From Ophiodon elongatus (taxonomy: Eukaryota > Chordata > Actinopteri > Perciformes > Hexagrammidae): a DNA stretch of 64,000 nt. The DNA lies in contig JACSYO010002166.1 in assembly GCA_016806645.1 (NCBI GenBank), forward strand, positions 4,104,996 through 4,168,995. The letters run 5' to 3'. Position numbers and translations under genes: made by a program. The notes beneath the pieces were generated by a model that saw only the letters and a list, made by a program, of their open reading frames with translations, did no database searches and was not told the DNA's origin. Positions 10,713 to 24,000 of the stretch are shown here, piece after piece (position 1 is the stretch's first letter; the number at the start of each line of letters is the position of its first letter).

Positions 10713-12025
10713 GCTGCACTTTTCGCATGTCAGAGAGAGATTATAAACTCACTCCTTCTTCTTTCCCGTCCGGTCTGCGCCCCCTTTTTGTGTCCCCTTC
10801 AGCCCCACACCGCCTGGGCCGGAGCCAGCGGGCTGCTGCTGCTGCACGGAGCGGGGAACCCGCGGTGGTCCCGCCTGGCCCGACGCAGGGGGGCGGGGTT
10901 GAGGGATTTCACCGCAGCAAAGGCAGCAGAGGTTGACCATTATGCAGTAAACGAGGCTTGTTGTCAACGGCCAGTTTACATTATCTAGTAAAACCACACA
11001 TAACCAAAAAAAACGTCACTGCGCAATGTTGATCCAGATGATCCAGATGTCGGCGCGCTGTCCAGAGTCCTGGAGAAGGGGGGAGGATAACGCGAGATAC
11101 GGCGGAGGTATGTGGGGGAAACCCTGCGCGTTACACGGAATAAATCAGCGAGAATACATTAAAATACGTACCAACAACTCAGATACATTGCATGCGCCGT
11201 CTAAGCCTCTAATTATCCTCATAATATCTGGCAGAAAAAGGGGGATGCAGAGAAAAAGAAGTCGCGTCGCGTTCCTTTCTGTTTATTCGGGCCGAGCTTT
11301 TATTTTGAAGGCGGAGTTTTTGTGTCACATTAAAAACCTTCCGTGTGGTCAACAGAGAGTTGTGTGTGTCACGCTGGAAACAACACGGACCAACACTTAA
11401 CGTCAACTGAAGGTTAGCCGCCACAGTGGTGACACATTTTAAAACAACAAATACCGCCACATGGTAGGGACACAGTCTGGTATCATGTCGGATGCTTTTA
11501 CCTTCAGTTGGGTGAGGTTTGACATGTCAGGCTAACGTCAAGCTAACGACAGCTAGCTGAGAGTTAAACTGGTCGGATGTTAACTTAAATGACGTTAAAG
11601 CGAAGACCTTAAAGCTAACGTGAGATATGTGTAATGTATCTGGTTTAATGGTTAACGTGTGTTGCTCTCGGTCCTTTCTTACGCTCCCTGGTGACGTTAG
11701 TTCAGCATCTAATCAACGTTACTCGAGAGTTCATGTTTAAATTAAAATATTTTGTTAAATTACGATGGCCTCCTATCTGTTCAGGGGAAATGTCTTCTTT
11801 TTAAATCTGTCAACAGGAGCGTCACGCAGTTGTTTTTGAGGGCAAACTCCAGCTTTGGGTTCCTTGAATCAGCAACCTTTCACTTCAATAGTCTAAAGTG
11901 TCTTCAGTGGAGTCAGGGCTCAGGTTAGGTGTTGTGGAAGTAAAGAAGGGCATACATGGATATGGGAATTAGAATTAGACCCAACAGTGGCAATGCATTC
12001 AATATGATCTTGTGTTTCCTTTTAG
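10713..12025. promoter_or_regulatory. Divergent promoter region between tmem151b and rpap1
   Basis: The 1.3 kb between the tmem151b start codon (minus) and the first rpap1 coding exon (plus). It includes a G+C- and CpG-rich part at about 10760-11130 and AT-rich DNA further right. The rpap1 start codon lies 4 bases inside an exon with an upstream acceptor (AG ending at 12025), so at least one non-coding 5' exon must lie here. Possible donors are near 11406 and 11514, and I cannot choose between them. Whether one core promoter serves both genes cannot be told from sequence. Confidence 0.5.
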
Positions 12026-12029
12026 AGGG

Positions 12030-15000
12030 ATGTTGCGGCGCCCCAAGCCATCCGACTGTGAGGAAGACCTCCTGAGAGATCAGGAGAAGTTTCTGACCTC
12101 AGGTGCAAAGCCTGCTGCCAACGTGGTCCGCAGACCAGACAAGAGGAGAGGCGAGGCTGGAGGAGATGGAGGAGATGGAGGGGAAGGAGGGGAAGGTAAC
12201 AGGGAGAACGAAAGAAGACAGAAGGATGTCGTCACCATAGAAGGTAAGAGACGTGTTTCTTCTTTTATTAGTGAGATTAAAAAGGACATGTTGTGGGTTT
12301 ACGGTGGTACTTAACGGGCACGAGTTACACACACGTCTAACAATGGACCATATATAACGGTATGTAAGATTATTGAATATCTTTCCTGTTTCCTCCAGAT
12401 CTTCCAGACCAACTCCCGTCTCTGACGCCAGCCCCTCCGAAGAAGTCTCGATTCAAAGCCGGTTGTGTTACTTTCAAGGATGAGGACGCCGGGGAGAGGC
12501 TGGACCGACATGACATTCACATCAGTGCTGTTCTCGCCAGAATAGTTGTAAGTACCTGTTGTTGAATGCAAATGTCGAGTATGAATCAGTGACTGTGTGC
12601 TTCATAAAGTAGCTTTTTCCCCTGTTGGACCTCTCCAAGTATTCATGCATCTCGTGTGTTTAGCAGATTGTTTGCTGGTATCATGTTAAGCTTAATATAA
12701 TTTAATTTGTATCTATTATTTCATCAATGGATCTGTAACATCACTCTTTGTTTAAGGAGAGAGACACCAGGTCGACTCCAATATCTCTACCAGCATTTAC
12801 AGGCATGGCTTTCCCTAAAGTATTGCACCGTTCAGAAACCAGCGGTCAGGTAAGAAAACGTTATTGCCAATTATTTATAAGGGATTATATTCTTACAGTG
12901 TGTGAATCGTTTAATTACAAACATGGCAACAGACTCTGGCCATTTAAAAATGAATAGCTTCTCTTTACCTGCAGAATCTGATATTACTTAAAAATACTTT
13001 AAACTTATAAAGATATAATATTCAAGCTGTGTGTCCATACTCACATTGTATCGTCACAATAAACATCATTCAATTAGATTTTTTAAGTTGATTCATCCTT
13101 ACGTCCAGGGGCCACTGTCTTCCGCCGTTGGAAAGAAGAGTATCTTTGCACGTCAGATAGCAGCTCAGAGACTAAAGGAGGGAACGACACCTTTACATTG
13201 TGCACTTAAAGCTGCTCACACACCTCAACACAGAGAGCAGAAGCTGCCACCTGAGACCAGCATGGATACAGATCAGTGTGGTGCTGCAGATGATCGTGAG
13301 TAATTATTACACGTTAGCAGATATTTTGGAGTTAGTCTGTGGTATCTTTCTCCTTAGAACCCCCCACATTCTTTTTTTTTTTTATCTCCCTTTGTGTTTA
13401 CCCCTCTCCTCTCCTCTCTACTCACCAGAGCCAACTGCAGTCTCATCTCTCAGTCTGCTGTCTGGTCAGGGGCTCGGGGCCTCAGATAGCTCAGGAGAAA
13501 CTATGAGGATCCACAGGGAGAACCAGGCTAAGCTCCAGGCCATGTCTCAATCTGAGATACTACAGGAGCAGAATAAACTCTTATGTCAGCTCGGTAGGCA
13601 ATCATGTTGTCCACATGATGGTTAATGCATATATAATATACATTGACATGAAGACATGCTCTGTGTTGAGCTTGTATTATAACTAGTAAAGTACATTTAG
13701 TTGGTACCACTGTGTATAACACGATTATTTCTGCTTCGCAGATCCTAGACTGGTGGACTTTGTTAGGTCTCGCAAAGCCCAGAGTGTCCCGTCCTCGGCC
13801 TCCGCATCCAAACAACCCTGGGGCAAAAGCAGCAAGGACAATTTTCCTCTTGAAAATATGAGCAGACAGTCAGTCTCCTCTGGTGCTGCTGCTCTGCTTT
13901 TTCAGAAACCCCAAGAAGTAGAGATGGAAAGAGAGGAGGAGGACCTGCAACCACCACCTGCTATGACGGGTATGATGGATTTCAGGCGTACCTCATCAGT
14001 GGTTCCTGGTCTGTGCTGCGGCTGGAGATATAAATACATCGATAGCATCAAAGTTATGGGGATGACTATGCTATTATTTCACATTACGTATTGCCTCCTT
14101 AGACTTGTTCAAATTGGCTGAATCATTTGCTGGTAATACCTTTAATTGAGTACGGTTTCGAATGCGTTGCAGTGGAGTATTTACAGAGTGCGGTAGTACG
14201 TGTACTTAAATTAAGGACCTGAGTTCTTCTTTCACCAATGTTTGATTGCAACCTCGTTGCAGAGATTATCAAATTATTTTGATCAGTGGTAAGTCTTTCG
14301 GGAAAACCCCTAAATGTGCCACCGCCAAGAAGACCATCAGCTTTCTCTGCCTCCATTCCTGCCTCCATGCTTCTCACTCACTTCTCTTTCCTTCACTCTC
14401 TCTGCTCTCCCTTTCTCTCGAGGATCCATTCTCTTAATTGCATAATTAATGTGCAATGCTTCTGCGGCAAGGCTGAAATCCCGACATAATGCTGATCACT
14501 GACTTCACTTTGATTGATTACCAGAAAGGCCCGACTGAGCCAGAAGTAGCCACTCTCTGCAATTAAGTTACTGCAGATCATTCAACGTATACTCCCAGTC
14601 CTGATGAAAGTGTTGCTAATGGATCGTATGAAGACAGATCTTGCACATCATGTATACCATCAGTTTTCCAAAATGTGTTATGAAGCCAGCTGGTTTTTGT
14701 TCATTCTGTTATTTTGGTCAAAGATGATTTATTAGATGAGTAGAAGGCAACATGCATACCACTTATCACCTCTGCATTGATGTATTTAAAAAGAGTCGTT
14801 GTTTTGGTCTCAAGGACCAAACTTACTTTTTTCTTCGCAGAGATGATTTATTGCCTTCTCTACCTCCCTTTTTTTTTTTTTTTTATATAGAGAAAACAAC
14901 CCTTGTTTTTGGGTTGAGAATAAATAGGCAGACGTGCTTCAGCTCCTTCCAAAGTATCATTAATCACAGCCGTGGGAAGGAGCGGTGTTGAGGGGAGTGA

Positions 15001-18000
15001 GTGCAGGAGTGGTTTGTGTTTACAGCGGTGACACATGTTGGAGCTGTTGCTTTATCTGTGCTGGCTACAACAGACAACAGTTGTACCAATTACTACATGA
15101 AATCAGACGTAGTTGTGAGTCTCGCTTCTACCCTTCTGTGTGTGTGAATTCAGAGAGGGACCTGCTGCTGAAGCCTCAGAAAGAGTGGGTGCACATGGAT
15201 AAGCTGGAGCCAGAGAAGCTGGAGTGGATGAGAGACTTGCCTGCACCCAAAAGGAAAGGAACCAAGAAGGTCAGGAGATATTGCTTATGACACCAGCAGA
15301 TTCAATTTCTTATTAATTTCAACGGAAATCAACACGGAAGTATTTCTGCATTGAGTCAACACATTCCGTGGTTCCGTGTACTGATAGGCCATGCAGGCTC
15401 GGTTTGACTTTGCGGGGACCTTGATTCCACCCACTGAGGACCTGCCCACCCATTTAGGCCTGCACCACCATGGAGAGGAGCCCGAGGTCAGTGGAAAATA
15501 AGTCATTCTGTTCATATTATTACATTTACATTTTTGTGTCCTTAATGTTTAAAGTCACCAATAAAATGTTTGTACCACCATCAGATCTATTCTTCATGAT
15601 TTTCTTTTGTGTTTAATAACTGGGTTTAGCTCACAAAGCACAATAGCAGTACCGGGTAACTGCAAAGTTAAATCCTGATTAGTTCTAAACATCACCTGTC
15701 ATTTTACATCTCATTATGGTGGCTCATTGCTCCCGGAACAGTCTTTTTAATTTCCTCTCGTTCATTTGAATGCAGTGTTTTGCTTGGATCTGTTTTTGTA
15801 AATAGAACTTCTAGTAATATAGAAGTATTGATTACATCTTCTCCCGAGAGCATGTTTGTAGCCTCAAACAAAACCTGCTCTTCAGTAAAAATTTCCACTT
15901 TCTGCCTCGACAGATTGTTATGCTACTTTTTACACTTGTAAAAAAGTGAAGCATCATTGTGAGACTGAAAACCAGATTAATCTCAAAGTTAGCGTTTTAG
16001 ACAAAGGCTCCAGGTCTTTTGCTTCGAGATGATTTTACTCCTAACATTGAGGATTTCTCCGCAGCTGGCCGGTTACTCGCTGCAGGAACTATTCCTGCTG
16101 TCTCGGAGTCAGCTCATCCAGCAGAGGAGTCTGGCCCTCGGCACTCTGTCCAACATCCTCTCAAAGGTACATAAACAAACACACACACACACACATGCAC
16201 ACACGCACGCACACGCACATGTCTGTATTCACTCTATGGTGGGTTTTCTTACCCTGTAGGCAGGTGCTGGGGAGTACCTGTCAGTCCTGAAAGGCAGCAT
16301 GGTGTCCACTCTGCTCGACGCCGGCCTGCTCTTCCTGCTCCGCTTTGCACTGGACGACGGTGTGGAGGGAGTAATGTCTGCGGCTGTGCATGCACTTAAA
16401 GCCCTCCTTGTGTGTGAAGACGATGAAGTAAGACAATCCATTAAATTGTGATTGTGTAATTTTATCTGCAAAGACTAATAAAGTTAGTTTTCAAAATGCA
16501 GTGCAAAAAAAATCACAGTAACATTGACCAGTTATCACAAAATATGTCCCAGAACCGAAAACTTCATTTGTAGAAGAGATAATACACTTTGGTTTTATGT
16601 TACTGTTTTTCTATAAGAGTATCCCAATGTTTTGTACCTCATGGTTTGCCCTCTCAGGAGTGTTTGGACTGCACCTTCTCTTGGTTTCGCGGCCTGGCCT
16701 CCTTCCCTCTGCTGCCGTCTGCTCAGGAGGAGGAAGAAGAGGAGGATGTTGGGCTGCCCGAAATTATGAAGTTTACGGATAAGGAGAAGGAGGAGAGGAA
16801 GAGTGATCATGATGTGGCCAGGCAGGACGTTGTCAAGGTAAACATGTTTACTTTTTACTTGTTTTCCTTGGCCTTTTCAGATTGTAATAACCAGAGCTGC
16901 AGTGCCGGCTCGAAACATGCCTGTCCAGAAATATACGTATTTTGAGTGCAAAGGCTCACACGAATGTTGAACGCTTGCTGTTCGGGCATGTGTAAGAGAC
17001 AGCTTTCCAAATCGCATACTTTTACTTTTTACTTTTAGTACATACTGCAACTGCCCTTACATAGTACTTACTGTTGCATGCAGTTTGCATTCAAGTGGGA
17101 CATACTACTTTGTCATAACATCGCACCGTGAACTTTGACCCTCTTGCTCATTGTGCGTCAGAATACATGCATACTGCATTTGATATAATTTGTATTGGGA
17201 CATACTAAATCTTTTTCTGGCATACGAAATAGTATGGTAGTATGGGTATTGGCCCGCACGGTTATTACATGTATCGCGTAACGGAGAGCGAGCTGTACCC
17301 AGCATGCCGTTCGGCGGTTTAACAGGGTACCCTCTCAATACACTACAGTACGCCCATTACTCACTACTAATAAATATGTCCTGTAGTTCTCAATTGCTCG
17401 CACTCAAATATGATGAAATATTGATTGTCGAGGAAATCCAAGGCCATACAAACATAGACTTCCATTTCATTTTTTTTATATAAATGTGCAGTAATTAAGA
17501 AGTTCTGTAGATAAAGATTGAATGCTTATTATCTGTGTTTCAGGGTCTGTTAAAGATGAAACTGCTCCCCAGGCTGCGTTACATCCTCGAGGTGTTCCGA
17601 CCTTCTCCTCCAGTGGTCCAGGACGTCCTGCAGATCCTGACTCGCATCGCCAGGCACTCTTCCTCATCTGCCACCCAGGTAACAACAATAACAGTCACTT
17701 CATCAGCTATTTGTCTAACGTGCTTGTAGTACAATTAATTATCGTTGTCTATATTTTCATCTTGCCAAATTCAGTAAGATTGCATTTCACTCACAGGTGC
17801 TTGAATGTCCTCGCTTGATGGCGACGGTGTTGTCAGAGTTCCTTCCGGCTTCCTGGACGGCGCCATCTTCTCCCATTCCCAAGTCTGTTTACGGACTCCC
17901 ACTGGCCAGCGCCATGAAGCTGTTGAGAGTGTTGGCCACCTCTGGTAGATATGCCTGTGCCAGACTGGTATGTGGAATATGGCCCTATACATATGGAATA

Positions 18001-21000
18001 TGTCAGGGCCAGTACAAGCAACAGTGTTTAATTGCTTTAAAATGTATTAGAATGACTGACTGTGTGTTTTGGAGAGGTCTTTAACAACTAGATGAACTGT
18101 GTCCATACTGATGCAGCCTATATGAAATGGTCCAGTGGTGTGTGAAGGTTATTGTGTTAACACCTGTCGTTATTGAGGTTATTGTGTTAACACCTGTCGT
18201 TATTGATCATGTCATGTCATTTGTTGTGCGTAGTACAGTATGTGCATCGGCCTGAAGTCCAAGCACTGGGATTACTTATAGTCGTGACTGTCTGTAAAAT
18301 ACAAAAAGAGTCAAGTGGAAAGTAAAATACTTCACTGTTCCTGATTTATCTGCGTATTTGTAACCTCACGATAAGTACCATATAATCGTTATCCAAATTT
18401 CTATCTAAATTGTTCGATTATTCTTTGTCTCCCCTCTCTCCAGTTAAACCATCTTGGAGTGAGGGAGCGTCTGCCTCGTCTGCTGAGTGCTGAGCCCAGT
18501 GAGCTGCTGCTGGAACCGACCGAGGCCCTCAGGATCACCACTGAGGCCTACAGGCTGTGGGCTGTGGCAGCCGGCTACGGACAGGCCTGCAAATTATACA
18601 TGCAAGTGTACACATTCAATCTGACCACCAGGGGCAGAGACCTTCCTCTTCAGGAGTCTTAAGTAGCCTGATTTAGAGACGGTGAATCCGTAGAACCGTT
18701 TCATAATTACTGTACTGATTAGCTTGACACTCTAATCCCTCTGCTCTGCTCTCACAGTGTTTGTCTTTATGTTTCCACAGAGACCTGTATCCAGGCTTAG
18801 CGAGGACCTTACAGTCAGTTCACACAGTCCTGGCCCTCTCAGATCCTCTGTTGCCTCTGCAGCTCCAGCGGGTCCTGGCTCTGCTCTCTCTGCTCACGCA
18901 GGTCACACACACAGCTGGTTGCCACCAGGAGCTGCAGGCTGGCATGGTCAGGTACAGATTAGAATGAAAGTGGTTTTAAAAAAAATCATCACACAACACA
19001 ATTGGATCCTTTTTTATCTTCACGTTTAGAGCTGCAAAAATGGATCAATAAGTTGACAACTGTTAAATTAATCGGCAACTATTTTGATAATAGATTAATT
19101 GGTTTGAGTCATTTTTAAAGAAAAAAAAAAAAGGTTAAATTATCTCATACGTGCTTCTTAAATGTGAGTATTTTATGGTGTCTTTACTCCTCTTCAACAA
19201 TAAAATAATAAAATGTATTATCTTTGAGTTATGGACAAAACAAGACATTTGAGGATGTTAACCTCGGCTTTGGGAAACACTGTCATCTCTCACCATTTTC
19301 TGACATTTTATAGACCAAACAACTTCGATTAATAAAGAAAATAATTGACAGATTATCAACAATTAAAATGCGTGTTAGTTGCATCCCTATTCACATTACA
19401 CTCTCTGTTTTACCACAGCTCTCAGGGAGAAGACTGCCCTCCTCCTCCTCCAGTGTCTTGGGGTCATGTCACCGGGTTGCAGGCCTCCTTGTTGGGACAT
19501 TTGAGGGGCTTTGTGAAGAACCTGGATAATCCAGTTCAGAAAGACATCAGCTTGGCTGTCATACCAGCTTACTTGGTCTACCTAGAAGCTTACTACCATC
19601 AGCTCTCCAGACAGGTACTGCTTCCTGCCGCGTTAGGACAAATCAAGTTATACTTTCTGTAGTGTATATGTGTATTGTTATCTCTCAACTATTTCACATG
19701 GTTGAACTCTGTGTGCTTTACAAAGCTTTGAATCCATGAACTACATGGCTCTCTCCTCAGACCTGTTTCAAGCCAGTAGAGACCCTTCAGGAACTGGAGC
19801 GGCTGGCGTCCGAGGTTCTCCTCCCCTTGCTGTCCCACCATGTTGTTCAAGGCCTGATTAAGAACCTAAAGTATGTCAGACTTACTGTGAGAGCAGTGTA
19901 GTCCTTGTAGTTCTTGTTGTTATTTCTTGTCATATTGTCAAATAATGATGTCTAAATAATGCAAACTGATGGCAGTTGCCTTTTTTGTTTTGCTCTCGAC
20001 CTCCTTTTCTTCTGAAAAACCATCAATTTGTTGACAGCTTTTTCTATTATTATTATTTTCTTTTTTTACACCAGGTCTTCCTCAGTGGTGTGTAATGTCC
20101 AGTCTAGTCATTTGGACCCAGAAACCACTCCCAGCCTCCCTGGTCTGGCCTGCCCAGGATGGAGGGACCGTCCGGGGCTGGTTGCTCCTAGCTCCCCCTT
20201 CCCGCTTCTCACAGCTTTGGGGCTTCTCCTGGAAACCATCACAGGCATCCACAAAGGCCTCAGCTACAAGGTAAATCTTTAGGGACAGTTGGGGAGAACT
20301 TTAGAGTTTTTTTGGCATGCAAGGACAAGGACAGACAATAATGAGCCAAGCAATACATACATTTTGTTCATTTAATTGTATCAGTGCTAAGCACAACTTC
20401 AGCCAAAGATGAAGTACTAATCAGTAAAACGATCCAGTGTAATCTTTGGTTGCGGCTTCTTGGCAGTCTAGTGCATGCGTTGGCCAAAATCCCATATACT
20501 TTATCTCAATCTCTCCCCCCTCTCTCTAGTTCAACAGCCTCCTCCTGTCAGAACCTGTGATGGGTTACCTGAGAAGTTGCAGTCAGGCCATGCCCACCCT
20601 GTCTCACACCAGAGCCTGGCTTGTCCGTCACGAGCACCACCTCCTCTACCTGCTGCTCCGGCTGGCACACAGACTGGTAGGCTCCAGCTTTGATCAAAGT
20701 CCCGTAAATGATTGCGTTGGCCTAAAGCATGCAGTTAAAGCTTTGTTTCAGTCGGCAGCACTACCTTCTGCTATTCTTTCAGATCATGGTAGCTTCTGTT
20801 GCAAACACAAATCCACCTCCCATTAGTAATGCATAATAACGCATCCTAATTTTCACCTCCCTAACCATTTTTGTGTTTCCTCAGGTTTCCATTGAGCCAG
20901 AAGTAGCCAAGCATTCCTCACTGTACCATCAGGTGGCGCTGGTTCTGCTACCATGGTTGTTACCAGGCAGTGAATACCTGGGACATGTACTGCTGTCCAC

Positions 21001-24000
21001 CATCATCTTCAACAAGGACTTTATATCGTAAGTCGATTCTACTTTACTCATTTTAGTTTTGAATTGATTGCCAGAAGGTGTCAACACAATCAACACTGAT
21101 AGCCTTTTTTTGTTTTGTTGATTCCATACATTATTTCTTTGTAATTGTTTAATGCTTGAAAAACGGGGCTGAATATAATCAAATTTCACAGATCAGATTA
21201 TATTCAAAGTAATATTTCTTTGGTATTTGATAGATTTAGCAGATGATCCATTTCCACCAAAAGTCCTCATTCTTTGCTTCCTCTTTGTGACAGTATTACT
21301 CAGTTTATGTTGATCTGCTTTCCAGAGAGGGCCACAGCGGAGGACCTGAGGCTGTAGAGCTGGGAGAGCTGAAACTCCAAGAGGTAACGCCCCACCGCAC
21401 CTCTCCCTCTCTGCAGACGGTCGGAGCTCTCCTGAGAGAAGCCTGCGTCCAGCTGCCGTCCATACGAGGCTGCTTCCTCACTCATCTGGCCCATCTAGAG
21501 TCCTCCGTTGTGACGTCCCGAGACGCTCTCCTCGGCCGCGGCCCCTGGATAAGCTCCCATCTCCTCCCAAAGCTCACTGGCCCCACCGTGCCGTCTGATT
21601 GGCCTTTCCTCCCACTGGTCAGCCTGTTTGAGAGGACAGGGCTGTCCGACGGCGGCGGGTTAGAGGTGGAAGAGCTCCCACAGGGGGCTCTGCAGGCGGT
21701 GACCCACTGTCTGCAGTGGCTGCTGCTGCTGGAGGTCTGGAGGGAGGAGGCACTAAAGGTACAGAAACAAGTCAAGTCAGGTCAATTACATTTTTATTTC
21801 TATTAATTGTTTATTGTTGCCTTTATAACAATCACCAAATTTTCTTAAGAAAAACAATTCTGCTTAAAACCCATTTCCTTTCCATGAAGACTTGATGTTT
21901 TCTTATTTGGGATTTATTCTTAAGTAAGAACAGTGTTCAGACATTTAGTTTAATTATTTTACAAAGCATTATGGTCTTTTAACATAGATAAACACTAAAC
22001 TAACACCCCATACGTCCCATACATCGTTATTTTATATCCACTTCTGTCGCTACTAAATATGGCCGCTCGGTTGGTATTCTCTTCCTGCAGAACCTGTACC
22101 TCCACTTCAGAACTATATCAATTTATATATGGGTTTATTTATTTTCATACACTTTTTAAATTTTTTATTTTAATCATGACTATTACTTGATTATTGATTT
22201 GCCAATTACCAAATATTATAAACTTTGTGCTCCACCCTCTTAACTTTTCTTTTCAATATCTGTGTGCACACGGCCCTGCAGTTTCCTGCCCTCTTTATGA
22301 GGACAGGGTGTTTGTCAGCTAACTGGAAACATGCCTTCAATGTAAGAGGACAATGGCATTCAACATTACAATCGCACATGTCCGCAGCTTAAGAACACGT
22401 CGTGAATCTGACGTGGACTTTTTGTAGGACCTTTCTCAAGAACAAATTTAAGATCAAACTTAAGAAGATATTGGTAAATGAGGGACAGTATATTAATGTT
22501 AAATATATACTAGTCATTAATATTGATCCTCTGGTTGTCAAGCTTCTGTTCTAGTGTGTCTTTGTCAGACAAATATAACAATATATTTGTATCTGTCTAT
22601 TTTGTTATTGTAACTAACCTCCAGAATATTTTGTCATGTTGTAGGTGATCCTACCTGTAGCCAAACTCGCCCGCCTGTCCTGTGTGTTCCTGTGTTCCAG
22701 TGACTTGTTCCTGGAGAGACCTGTTCAGAAACTGACCTGGGGTCTGTTCAGACTGCTGACCAGGTCTGAAAATGTTTGATATCCATATTCCTGCTGTACA
22801 AAAGCTACATTGAGCACAGAGAACAGAGTTAAACCAAATCTCTTCCATTTTCAGGCGATCCAGGCTGGACTCGTTGGACATAAACGTCCCCCCTCCTGGT
22901 CTAGCTTCCTTCCAGGACCTGTACACTGCTCTTGTGGCCCAGTACGAAGCTGTGTCCTTTGGAGACCGGCTGTTTGGCTGCTGGGTGCTCTTACCCTTGC
23001 AGAGGAGGTACAGCGCCACCATGAAGCTGGCTGTGTTTGGAGAACATGTGGGAATGCTGAGGTCACTGGGAGTCACTATGGAACAGGTAATGATGAGGAT
23101 GTTCCTGCTTTTATTCTCACTAATTGTGCTTTGAGAGTAATTTAACAATTGTTCCCTGGCCAATATTCTATGATTAATTTATGATCAATTTGGATAAATG
23201 TATTCTCTTTCTGTCACTTCATTTGAAGCTCTCCATTCCTATCGAGCGGTTCACATCCCCCCCTGAAGACTCCCTCCCTCTCCTCCATCTCTACTTCCGC
23301 TCTTTGGTTACGGGGACCCTGAAGCCTTGCTGGTGTCCCGTCTTATATGTGGTGACCGTGTCTCACGTCAATACTTTCATCTTCTCTCAGGATGCTGCAG
23401 CACAGGTACAGCACTGTATATGTATTAATGTTAAAATTGTGCTTTGTGCCTTTTCAATATCAGCCACAGTAAAACCACTGCCACATATGTAGTCATTGAG
23501 CAAATCCAGAAGCTGCTACAGCTGCACTGAATAGAAGGTTGGATTTGCGTGAGTTTTGAGTGTTTTTACGAGGATTTCTGCACATTTTCTACACCAAAGA
23601 TGAGCTCATTGGACACAAGAGCTTTCAGATTTCATGCCTCGGCAAAACTCGCATGTTATTAATTAACTGTCAAAGGGGCATCCTCGGAGTTGGTCTCACG
23701 AATTCCACTTGGCTCTTTCACGATCTATATTGATGTAAGTCGTGGTACGTGACTGTTATTTAACTGTGAGGTTTGGGGGTAAACGCCCTAGAATAAGAAA
23801 CACATTCAGAAACTTAAACTTATTTACGCCATTCTAAAAGACATTATTTTACACCAGTGTTGCTGAAAACGCTCATGCATGCAGGTGTTGAGTTTATTAA
23901 ATATACACTTAAGACTTAAAGTGTGTCAGTGCAGTACATCAATGAGGCCTTTGATCTCAAATCCTCTCGTCCTTTTTCCAGGAGGTTGAAGCCGCTCGAC

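Noticed and set aside
10497..10988. Plus-strand frame with a long Leu run resembling a signal or membrane segment
   Set aside because: The Leu run is the complement of the Glu/Gln codons of tmem151b exon 1.
12012..12029. Earlier in-frame Met for rpap1
   Set aside because: Lies upstream of the acceptor AG at 12024-12025, so is intronic; the family N-terminus starts at 12030.
12080..12289. Minus-strand Pro/Ser-rich frame
   Set aside because: Antisense of the Gly/Glu-rich rpap1 exon 1.
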